Shown piece after piece: positions 1 through 5,837 of a stretch of DNA of 8,811 bases. A model generated the notes under the pieces. The model had not been told where the DNA came from and made no database searches. It was given only the letters and a program-made list of their open reading frames with translations. Numbering within the stretch: the first letter of the stretch is position 1; each line of letters starts with the position of its first letter. A program made the position numbers and the translations under genes. This stretch comes from Dehalococcoidia bacterium (GTDB taxonomy: Bacteria; Chloroflexota; Dehalococcoidia; SZUA-161), in the NCBI GenBank assembly GCA_014859215.1, contig JACUUS010000095.1:1-8811 (forward strand), read 5' to 3'.

Positions 1-38
1 TCCCCGACTCGCCCCTGCACGGAATGCCATGCGGGCAC

Positions 39-128
39 ACATCACATGTCATGCGAACGCACATAACATGTCATTCTGAACGCACATAACATGTCATTCT
101 GAACGCACATAACATGTCATTCTGAACG
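39..128. repeat. 23-bp tandem repeat, about four copies
   Basis: Unit ACATAACATGTCATTCTGAACGC. Exact copies lie at 61-83 and 84-106. A third runs from 107 to 128 and then changes sequence; an upstream degenerate copy of 22 bp lies at 39-60 (CATC for CATA and GC for TTCT). It is in the non-coding end of the operon and contains the 13-bp terminal arm of the inverted-repeat element at 113-211. Confidence 0.9.
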
Positions 129-211
129 AAGTGAAGAATCTCAGCCCACACCCCGAGATTCGTTCAGTCGGTCTCCTCCCTCCGGTCGGGACGCTCCCTC
201 AGAATGACATG
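113..211. repeat. Inverted-repeat intergenic element (MITE/REP-like)
   Basis: A 99-bp segment bounded by a perfect 13-bp inverted repeat: CATGTCATTCTGA at 113-125 and TCAGAATGACATG at 199-211. An inner pair, GAATCTC (136-142) and GAGATTC (155-161), flanks a 12-nt centre. The inner arms are extended imperfectly: CTGAACGA(8 nt)ATCTC matches GAGATTCGTTCAG. The pattern resembles short dispersed elements found between genes in many bacterial genomes. It encodes nothing credible. It lies 53 bp past the last stop codon, so its transcript could fold and act as a 3' barrier for the operon mRNA, though no U-run typical of an intrinsic terminator follows. Confidence 0.75.
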
Positions 212-263
212 ATAGGGCGCCCGGTGCTTTTCCTGTACGGACAAGACTGCTTCGCGATAGAGA

Positions 264-962
264 CTACCTCATCGGCGACCAGCTCACGGTCCGCAGCAGC
301 TTGCTTTCCCACTGGTCACGGTACTTGAGGCCTTCCAGCATCCAGTCGCCAGGGTTGGGCGGCGGCTCGCCGAAAGTGATGATGAAGGAAAACAGCTCCC
401 AGTTATGGATCTTCGACAGAAGTATGGCCTCGTGGAAGCGGCCCGCGCCGGGGGCGTTGCGCCAGCCTGCCTCGACCGTTATTACCGGGGGCTGGATAAC
501 GGCGACCTGCTCTCCCAGCACGCTGTGGAGGGCGTCCACGTAGCCTTCCATCTTCCCCGGGAACGGCCATCCGGTGTCATGCAGATAGATGCCGGGCAGG
601 CCCTCTCCAGGCGGGTCCTCCTTGAAATCAAGGTCCACTTCCTGGATGGGCGATTTCGGGTTCGGCACCAGCAGCCGGGCCGTCATATCCCTGCGGTACT
701 TGCAGATATCCCGGTTGAATTTCTTCCAGGCCCGTTCCCTGAGGCTTCTCCCGGCGAGCACGCCCCACGACTGCCAGTCTTTCACCGCTGTTATGGAGAC
801 CGCCTGGTAGCTTACGCTGGTCCCGTGGGGGACGACGAAGAACCACATCAGCCGCGCCAGCCTGTCGCGTTCGATCAGAGGCTTCCATTCGCTGCGCATG
901 AGCTCGAGGAACTCCTCCTTTTTCCCGCCGCTGATCTCGTGGGTCTCGTGAAGAAAGATCAT
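264..962 (-). CDS. Hypothetical protein, probable tandem dimeric alpha/beta-barrel (NIPSNAP/EthD-like) fold
   Basis: I do not recognise a named family with certainty. The 232-residue product has no signal peptide or membrane segment, so it is probably cytosolic. It looks like two ferredoxin-like halves: residues 1-80 (strand IFLHET, helix 12-32, strands near 38-44 and 51-58, helix 62-82) and residues 122-232 (strand GIYLHDT, helix 135-149, strands 160-167 and 177-184, tail helix). That arrangement recalls NIPSNAP or EthD-type dimeric alpha/beta-barrel proteins, which are often attached to catabolic operons. It is rich in Trp (about nine), suggesting a hydrophobic pocket. The ATG at 962 overlaps the stop of the flavoprotein gene as ATGA and has a GGAGGAG site just upstream, so it is translationally coupled to it. 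It is the last gene of the operon; the TAG stop is followed by non-coding repeat DNA. The fold is an inference from pattern only. Confidence 0.8.
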   Translation of the reverse strand: MIFLHETHEISGGKKEEFLELMRSEWKPLIERDRLARLMWFFVVPHGTSVSYQAVSITAVKDWQSWGVLAGRSLRERAWKKFNRDICKYRRDMTARLLVPNPKSPIQEVDLDFKEDPPGEGLPGIYLHDTGWPFPGKMEGYVDALHSVLGEQVAVIQPPVITVEAGWRNAPGAGRFHEAILLSKIHNWELFSFIITFGEPPPNPGDWMLEGLKYRDQWESKLLRTVSWSPMR

Positions 963-1909
963 TTCACTCCTCCAGCCTGTTTTTGAGCCGCCAGTATACG
1001 ACCCAGCGGGCCGGCGCCGGTGAGCAGGGCTTCGGCCTCGCTGATAATGCGCTCTATAAGCTCCCTGACGCTGACTACCCGGTCTATGGCCCCGACCGCC
1101 ATTGACCCGCCCATGACCGGCATGGGCCGCCTGACGTTTTCCGGCCTGGCGTTGCCTACAAGCTGCCAGACCTCCTGCTTGCGCGTCAGCTCGTCCAGGC
1201 CGGGTGGAGGCGGGGCGAAGACGCGGTCCCTGACCTCGGGATCCCAGGGGCTGGCGTTCACCAGCGCCAGCTTATGCCGCTCGGCGATCGGACATTCCTT
1301 CGTGGCCATGAACGCCGTCCCCATGTAGACGCCCTCGGCCCCCATGGCGAGCGCCGCCAGGAAGGCGCGCCCGCAGCCGATCCCTCCGGCGGCTATGACC
1401 GGTATCTTCATTATCCTGGTCGCCATGCTGATAGTGGTCAGCGTGCTGAGGTGAAGCGCGGCTTTCTCGCCTTCACCCTCGATGCCGACGATGACAACCG
1501 CGTCGGCCCCGTGACGTTCCGCCGCCTGCGCGTGCCTGACGGTGCCGGCCTTGTGTATCCAGGGGATGCCCGCCTCCCTGATGCGCTTGCCGTGCTCCTG
1601 CGCGTTGTAGGCGGACGTGAAAATGGCCGCCACCTTCTCCTCGATCGCCGTCTCCCGCAGCTCGTTGATGCGGGGATGGCCGATCAGCGACAGGTTCACT
1701 CCGAAGGGCCTGTCCGTCATGGACCTTGCCTTGCGGATATCGTTCCGAAGCTTGACGGGAGTGTTCAGGGCGGTGGCGGTGATGATGCCGAACCCGCCCG
1801 CTTCCGACACCGGCGCCGCCAGGACGGACCTGCCGAACCCGCCGAAGGCGCCCTGGATGATAGGGTACCTGCAGCCGAGCATGTCGGTCACCCTGGTCTT
1901 CCACTCCAT
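959..1909 (-). CDS. Nitronate monooxygenase-like FMN TIM-barrel protein (2-nitropropane dioxygenase / FabK family)
   Basis: A 316-residue TIM-barrel flavoprotein. The opening TRVTDMLGCRYPIIQGAFGG (5-24) and EAGGFGIITA (36-45) are family marks. The FMN phosphate loop is seen as IPVIAAGGIGCGR (169-181) and LAMGAEGVYMGTAFMAT (187-203). The family box GADAVVxxGxEAGGHxG reads GADAVVIVGIEGEGEKA (134-150), so Glu148 stands where nitronate monooxygenases and FabK enoyl reductases have their catalytic His. The protein probably binds FMN but may not perform standard nitronate oxidation. A relative, IpdC, works in mycobacterial steroid ring breakdown, so an acyl-CoA redox role is possible; this is inference. 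The ATG at 1909 has an AGGAGGT site 8 nt upstream. The stop codon overlaps the next start as ATGA (959-962), so the two genes are probably translated together. It follows the acyl-CoA dehydrogenase by 16 nt. Confidence 0.86.
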   Translation of the reverse strand: MEWKTRVTDMLGCRYPIIQGAFGGFGRSVLAAPVSEAGGFGIITATALNTPVKLRNDIRKARSMTDRPFGVNLSLIGHPRINELRETAIEEKVAAIFTSAYNAQEHGKRIREAGIPWIHKAGTVRHAQAAERHGADAVVIVGIEGEGEKAALHLSTLTTISMATRIMKIPVIAAGGIGCGRAFLAALAMGAEGVYMGTAFMATKECPIAERHKLALVNASPWDPEVRDRVFAPPPPGLDELTRKQEVWQLVGNARPENVRRPMPVMGGSMAVGAIDRVVSVRELIERIISEAEALLTGAGPLGRILAAQKQAGGVK

Positions 1910-1925
1910 GGCCGGGTACCTCCTG

Positions 1926-3122
1926 TTACCAGCTCCGGGGCAGTCCCAGCCCCATCGCGCCGATAAGATTTCTCATTATCTCGGAAGTGCCTCCCGCCAT
2001 GCTGAGGCCCGTGCAGAGCTGGTACTCGGTCATGAAACGACCCTTCAGGTACGCCCAGCGGGACTCTCCCACCTGGCTGTACTGGCCCATAATGCGGCAT
2101 CCTTCCCAGGTCAGGCGCTGCACCAGCTCGGTCGCAGCCACTTTGGCGGCTGCCGCCATAGGCGCGGCCACGACCAGCCCGCCCTTGACCTGGCTCCAGA
2201 CGATGAAGTACGACATGGCGCGGCCCACGTCCGCCTCGATGGCGAGCTGGGCCAGCCTGTTCCTGACAAGCGGGTTGCGGGCGGGGTATTCGCCCCCGAT
2301 CTTCACACTCTTGCAGAACTCCACGAGATCTTCGATTTCGCGCTTAATGTAGGAGAAGACGGCGATCATGGAGCGTTCGAAGTTGGCCGTCATCTGCGAG
2401 GCAAACCACCCCTCGTTCTCCTCGCCCACCCTGTTGCGCGCCGGTATCCTGACATCATCCATGAAGGTGTCGTTGAACTGGTGGGCGCCGTCCGTACTGT
2501 ACACAGGCACCCGGGTTAACCCCGGCGTATTGAGGTCCAGGAGAAAGAACGACAGGCCCCGGCTCCTTCTCTCGTTCGGGTTCGTCCGGGCGAGAAGGAA
2601 GCCCCAGTCGGCCCGGTGGGCGCCGCTGCTCCAGCACTTCTGCCCGTTGACCACATAGGAGTCTCCCTCCCTGGTGGCGCGGGTGGTGAGCGAAGCGAGG
2701 TCCGATCCGGCCCCCGGCTCGCTCCAGAGCTGGGTCCAGAATATCTCGCCCCTGGCGACAGGAGGCAGGTGCTCCTGCTTCTGCTCGTGGTTCCCGCTTA
2801 CCAGCAGGGTAGGGGCGAGCAGCCCGACTCCCCAGTGGTCGTAGCCGGCCCCCTTGTGGTACCCCATCACGTCGCTGAAAATGAACTGCTCGATCAGCGA
2901 AGCGTCCTGGCCGCCGTACTCCCTGGGCCAGGGCCTTGCCAGCCACCCCTTCGCGCCCAGCTTCTTCGCCATAACCCGGTGGAACTCCGCGCAGGCATCA
3001 TCCGAGATCATAGCTTCCATGGACGCCCCCCATCCCGGCGGGGCATTCTTCATTTCCTCCCTGAAGAAGTCCTCGAACTCCTTCCTCAGTGCCTCTTCCC
3101 GGGCTGTAAACTGGAAATCCAT
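1926..3122 (-). CDS. Acyl-CoA dehydrogenase
   Basis: A 398-residue flavoprotein that oxidises acyl-CoA to trans-2-enoyl-CoA and passes electrons to electron-transfer flavoprotein. Domains run in the usual order: an N-terminal helical part (1-125), the middle beta domain with FWTQLWSEPGAGSDLASL (128-145) and KCWSSGAHRADWGFLLART (162-180), and the C-terminal helical domain with GGTSEIMRNLIG (377-388). The Glu of the YEGT motif in short- and medium-chain enzymes is Gly377 here. Glu249 in NFERSM sits at the helix position where isovaleryl- and long-chain-type enzymes carry the base, and is the likely catalytic residue. This layout is also common in heteromeric FadE subunits of steroid degradation, so a partner elsewhere cannot be excluded. 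The ATG at 3122 has an AGGAG site 6 nt upstream. The gap to the next start is 16 nt. Confidence 0.93.
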   Translation of the reverse strand: MDFQFTAREEALRKEFEDFFREEMKNAPPGWGASMEAMISDDACAEFHRVMAKKLGAKGWLARPWPREYGGQDASLIEQFIFSDVMGYHKGAGYDHWGVGLLAPTLLVSGNHEQKQEHLPPVARGEIFWTQLWSEPGAGSDLASLTTRATREGDSYVVNGQKCWSSGAHRADWGFLLARTNPNERRSRGLSFFLLDLNTPGLTRVPVYSTDGAHQFNDTFMDDVRIPARNRVGEENEGWFASQMTANFERSMIAVFSYIKREIEDLVEFCKSVKIGGEYPARNPLVRNRLAQLAIEADVGRAMSYFIVWSQVKGGLVVAAPMAAAAKVAATELVQRLTWEGCRIMGQYSQVGESRWAYLKGRFMTEYQLCTGLSMAGGTSEIMRNLIGAMGLGLPRSW

Positions 3123-3149
3123 TTCAGCTCCTCTCAGTCCGTGTGCTAA

Positions 3150-4400
3150 CTACTGTCCGAGAAAAGCGGCCCGGCCGTCCCAGTAGTCCTCTCTCTCGAC
3201 CAGTATGGCCGTTCCCTGTCCCATACCGCCGCAGATAGAGGCCAGGCCGTACCTGGAGCCCCTGCGGTTCATCTCGTGAGCGAGCGTGCCGACCATCCTG
3301 ATCCCGCTGGCGCCGACCGCATGCCCGATGCAGCATGCGCCGCCGTTTACGTTCATCCGCTCCGGGTCTATGCCGAAGAGCTTGATCAGGGTAAGAGGCA
3401 CCACGGCAAAGGCCTCATTGGTCTCCCAGAGGTCTATCTGCTTCGCGGTCAGGCCTGCTCTCTCCAGGGCCTTCTTCGAGGCCAGGTAGGCGCTGTACCC
3501 CATTATCTTGGGATCGCACCCCGCCCAGCCGATCGATCTTACCGTCGCCATGGGTTTCAGGCCCAGCTCCCTTGCCTTACTCCTGGACATGAACATCGCC
3601 GCGGCCCCGCCGTCGCTTTCCTTGGAAGAGCTGGCCGCGTTCACCTTTCCGTCCGGCTTGTAGACCGGGGGCAGCGTGCGTATCTTCTCGATGGTCGAGT
3701 CCGGCCTCACGTCCTGGTCGTAGTCGACCAGGGCCACGGTACCGTCGGGGAGCTTGCCCTCCATCGGTATGATCTCATGCTTGAGCTTCCCTTCCTTATG
3801 CGCCGCCGCGGCCCTCAGGTTGCTCCTGAGCGCCCACTGGTCCATATCCTCCCTGGAGATGTCGAACATGTCGGCCATGTTCTCGGCCGTTATGCCCATA
3901 CCCATCAGGGCGTCCGGGTCCACCCTGGCGATCATCTTCGGATTCGGGTTTCCGCGCGCCGCGAAGTCCCTGGCCAGCGCGAGGACATCGGTCTCCGGAG
4001 TGATAACAGGGTTGGGGAAATGGGAAAGGCTTTCGATGCCGCCCGAGATAATGATGTCCGCCATGCCGGTCTGGATGGCCATTATGCCGATATGGGCCCC
4101 GGCCAGACTGGAACCGCAGGCCCTGTCCACGTTAAGGCCCGTGACCTCGAAGGGCAGGCCGGCGCCCAGGGTTATGTTCCTCGCGGCCTGGGCCTGCTCG
4201 GCGATCTGGGTCGGCGTTCCGATTATGATGTCATTGATCGCGTACGGGTCTACCTTTGTCCTCTTCATCAGGGCCTCTACCGCGGCTATGCCGAGGTCGT
4301 CCGAACGCACATCAGCGAAGAAGCCGGGTCTCTTCTTGCTGGCCCTTCCGAAAGGCGTACGCACGAAATCCACTATTACCGCTTCTCTCAGTTCAGCCAT
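3150..4400 (-). CDS. Acetyl-CoA acetyltransferase / 3-ketoacyl-CoA thiolase
   Basis: A 416-residue thiolase, close to the family length. It should cleave 3-ketoacyl-CoA with CoA to give acetyl-CoA or propionyl-CoA plus a shortened acyl-CoA. The catalytic set is visible: nucleophile Cys95 in NVDRACGSSLAG (90-101), the NEAFA box (328-332), His360 in NVNGGACCIGHAVGASG (350-366) and Cys390 in the CGGMGQG loop (390-396). The usual Pro after the catalytic His is Ala361, a small departure from GHPxGxSG. Residues 1-20 (EAVIVDFVRTPFGRA) are the standard start. The ATG at 4400 has an AAGGAGGG site about 9 nt upstream; the stop is TAG. The acyl-CoA dehydrogenase follows after 27 nt, and a PaaG-like crotonase precedes it. 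Together these supply most of a beta-oxidation round, but no 3-hydroxyacyl-CoA dehydrogenase is seen in the window. Confidence 0.93.
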   Translation of the reverse strand: MAELREAVIVDFVRTPFGRASKKRPGFFADVRSDDLGIAAVEALMKRTKVDPYAINDIIIGTPTQIAEQAQAARNITLGAGLPFEVTGLNVDRACGSSLAGAHIGIMAIQTGMADIIISGGIESLSHFPNPVITPETDVLALARDFAARGNPNPKMIARVDPDALMGMGITAENMADMFDISREDMDQWALRSNLRAAAAHKEGKLKHEIIPMEGKLPDGTVALVDYDQDVRPDSTIEKIRTLPPVYKPDGKVNAASSSKESDGGAAAMFMSRSKARELGLKPMATVRSIGWAGCDPKIMGYSAYLASKKALERAGLTAKQIDLWETNEAFAVVPLTLIKLFGIDPERMNVNGGACCIGHAVGASGIRMVGTLAHEMNRRGSRYGLASICGGMGQGTAILVEREDYWDGRAAFLGQ

Positions 4401-4442
4401 TATGTCATCCCTCCTTATCCTGGTCGGAACCGTATCAGACAG

Positions 4443-4492
4443 CAGTCCCGGGCAGTCCCGGGCAGTCCCGGGCCGTACCGGACCGCGCCGGA
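4443..4492. repeat. 10-bp tandem repeat between crotonase and thiolase genes
   Basis: CAGTCCCGGG is present three times exactly (4443-4472), followed by two decayed copies, CCGTACCGGA (4473-4482) and CCGCGCCGGA (4483-4492). Each exact copy contains the palindrome CCCGGG. The array fills much of the 115-nt gap between the crotonase stop and the thiolase start and stops about 40 nt before the thiolase ribosome site. Confidence 0.9.
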
Positions 4493-4515
4493 CGGATTCC
4501 CCCGTGCTTGAAGCC

Positions 4516-5340
4516 TCACTTGCCCTTGAATACAGGATCGCGTTTCTCCAGGAACGCGGTTGCAGCCTCCATGAAGTCCTCGGTCTTGAGCAGGACCTCC
4601 TGTGTCCTCTCCTCCCGCTTCAACTGCGCCATGAAGTCAAGCTCCTGCATTGCGTGATAGAGGTCTCCCTTCGCCATCTCCACGGCGAGCGGCGGGTTTT
4701 TCGCTATCTTGAAGGCGAGCTCCTTCGCCGCCTTCATCAGGTCGTCATGCGGGACCACCCTGTTGACGAGCCCGATGCGGTCCGCCTCGGCGGCGTCGAT
4801 AGTATCGCCCGTCAGGATCATCTCGCATGCCCTGGGCAGCCCGACGACGCGGGGCAGGGTGTACGACCCGCCGGTATCGGGGACAATACCCCTCTTCACG
4901 AAGACCATGCTGAACCTGGCCTTATCGGAGGCTATCCTCATATCGCAGGCAAGCACCATCGAGAACGCCGCGCCCACCGCGGCGCCGTTCACCGCCGCTA
5001 TCACCGGCTTGCCCATGCTCCGAATCCGGATGGCCGCCCCGATCGGGGTCCCCTTGCCATACGTGTCGTCATCGTCGGCCGGCTTGACTTCAGCCTCACC
5101 CTCCTTTCCCGCCAGGGCCTCGGGACTGGTGAACATGCTGAGGTCGATACCGGTGGAGAAATACTTGCCCGCCCCGGTGAGTATGACGGCTCTTATACTC
5201 CTGTCTTCGGCCACCTCCTTGAGGGCGCAGTCGATCTCCACCATGAGCCTGAAGTCGAATGAATTTCCCGCTTCAGGGCGGTTGAGAGTGAGGACGGCAA
5301 CCGGGCCGTCCCGTTCTATGAGCACCGACTTGTAAGCCAT
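4516..5340 (-). CDS. Enoyl-CoA hydratase/isomerase family protein (PaaG-like crotonase)
   Basis: A 274-residue crotonase-fold protein. Oxyanion-hole and CoA-binding segments are present: FSTGIDLS (61-68) and VNGAAVGAAFSMVLACD (117-133). The two glutamates of classical hydratases are not. Ser127 stands at the first Glu position, and FSMVFVKRGIVPDTGG (143-158) has no Glu where the second should be. Instead Asp155 lies in a PDTGG motif, as in PaaG-type isomerases and related crotonases such as 4-chlorobenzoyl-CoA dehalogenase, where an Asp in this region is catalytic. The ending AFLEKRDPVFKGK also resembles PaaG. It may therefore shift a double bond or do another crotonase reaction rather than simple hydration. 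The ATG at 5340 is chosen because of an AAGGAGG site 6 nt upstream. An in-frame extension to 5484 would overlap the DUF35 gene and has no family similarity. A 115-nt gap with a tandem repeat precedes the next gene. Confidence 0.87.
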   Translation of the reverse strand: MAYKSVLIERDGPVAVLTLNRPEAGNSFDFRLMVEIDCALKEVAEDRSIRAVILTGAGKYFSTGIDLSMFTSPEALAGKEGEAEVKPADDDDTYGKGTPIGAAIRIRSMGKPVIAAVNGAAVGAAFSMVLACDMRIASDKARFSMVFVKRGIVPDTGGSYTLPRVVGLPRACEMILTGDTIDAAEADRIGLVNRVVPHDDLMKAAKELAFKIAKNPPLAVEMAKGDLYHAMQELDFMAQLKREERTQEVLLKTEDFMEAATAFLEKRDPVFKGK

Positions 5341-5346
5341 GCGCTT

Positions 5347-5353
5347 CCTCCTT
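5347..5353 (-). promoter_or_regulatory. Ribosome binding site deciding the crotonase start
   Basis: AAGGAGG on the minus strand, 6 nt before the ATG at 5340. It supports the shorter protein beginning MAYKSVLIERDG over the 48-residue longer open frame. Confidence 0.8.
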
Positions 5354-5373
5354 CCCCTTGGATAGTGCAGAAT

Positions 5374-5415
5374 CCCCGGTGGTCCCGGGGGCCTGCTTTC
5401 GGGGGACAGGCCCCC
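5374..5415 (-). promoter_or_regulatory. Overlapping GC-rich hairpins in the DUF35-crotonase gap
   Basis: Two stems that share bases. One pairs GGGGGCCTG (5387-5395) with CAGGCCCCC (5407-5415), 9 perfect bp with an 11-nt loop. The other pairs CCCCGG (5374-5379) with CCGGGG (5385-5390), 6 bp with a 5-nt loop. They cannot form together because 5387-5390 is in both. On the transcribed (minus) strand no U-run follows, so this is not a standard intrinsic terminator. It may be an mRNA processing or stability structure; the function is unproved. Confidence 0.55.
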
Positions 5416-5434
5416 TTTGTTCACGTCGCCGGTT

Positions 5435-5833
5435 TCACGCATACTTGAAAGCGTGAAGGGTGATATTATCATCGATCTTTTCAAAATCGACGACCACGGG
5501 CGCCCCGATCTTGATTTCCTCGGGCGTCATAAGGCCGTGCGTGACCAGGCGGGGCCCCTCCTCGAGCTCGACGAGCAGGACCACCCAGGGGGCGGGATAG
5601 GCCGGGTGCATTACCTGGTGCTGCACGGTATAGCTGTGGAGGGTGCCCTTGCCGCTGCACTTCGCCCACTCGAAATTGAACGAGTTGCAGAAAGGGCACA
5701 TCTCGATAGGCCAGAAGCGGAATTTCTTGCAGTCGGCGCACCGCTGCAGCCTGAGCTCGTGCCTCTTCAGCGCATCGTAAAACTCCTGGTTGACAGGTCC
5801 CGGTATGGGGGCCATCCTCGGTATCTCAGACAT
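5435..5833 (-). CDS. DUF35 zinc-ribbon / OB-fold acyl-CoA-associated protein
   Basis: A 132-residue protein in the usual size range for stand-alone DUF35 proteins. An N-terminal helical part (14-28) leads into a rubredoxin-like zinc ribbon with Cys32, Cys35, Cys46 and Cys49 (two CxxC knuckles). The OB-fold follows: GKGTLHSYTVQHQ (61-73), PAPWVVLLVELEEGPRLVTH (80-99) and IGAPVVVDF (109-117). DUF35 proteins bind the CoA-ester tail or the mouth of a thiolase-fold partner; in ChsH2 the fused DUF35 domain is required for Ltp2 activity. Here the domain is separate and sits immediately after the Ltp2-like gene, so a complex of the two is likely. The start chosen is the ATG at 5833: a GGGAGGT site lies 6 nt upstream, inside the end of the preceding gene. 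A GTG five codons earlier (5846-5848) would overlap that ribosome site and is less likely. The stop is TGA. Confidence 0.9.
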   Translation of the reverse strand: MSEIPRMAPIPGPVNQEFYDALKRHELRLQRCADCKKFRFWPIEMCPFCNSFNFEWAKCSGKGTLHSYTVQHQVMHPAYPAPWVVLLVELEEGPRLVTHGLMTPEEIKIGAPVVVDFEKIDDNITLHAFKYA

Positions 5834-5837
5834 CTGA

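Noticed and set aside
39..128. CRISPR array
   Set aside because: The units are contiguous 23-bp copies with no unique spacers between them, so this is a plain tandem repeat.
131..328. 65-residue plus-strand open frame near the left end
   Set aside because: It is a translation of the inverted-repeat element and the end of the last gene; such repeats give false small proteins.
1617..2519. 300-residue plus-strand open frame
   Set aside because: Spans the junction of two well-supported minus-strand genes; no motif supports it.
3276..4511. 411-residue plus-strand open frame
   Set aside because: Antisense shadow of the thiolase with low-complexity, Arg/His-rich content and no family signal.
3754..5262. 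502-residue plus-strand open frame
   Set aside because: Antisense to the thiolase and crotonase, crosses the tandem repeat, and has no recognisable motifs.
5341..5484. 48-residue N-terminal extension of the crotonase
   Set aside because: No ribosome site, overlaps the DUF35 gene and the hairpins, and has no crotonase similarity; the ATG at 5340 has a strong site.
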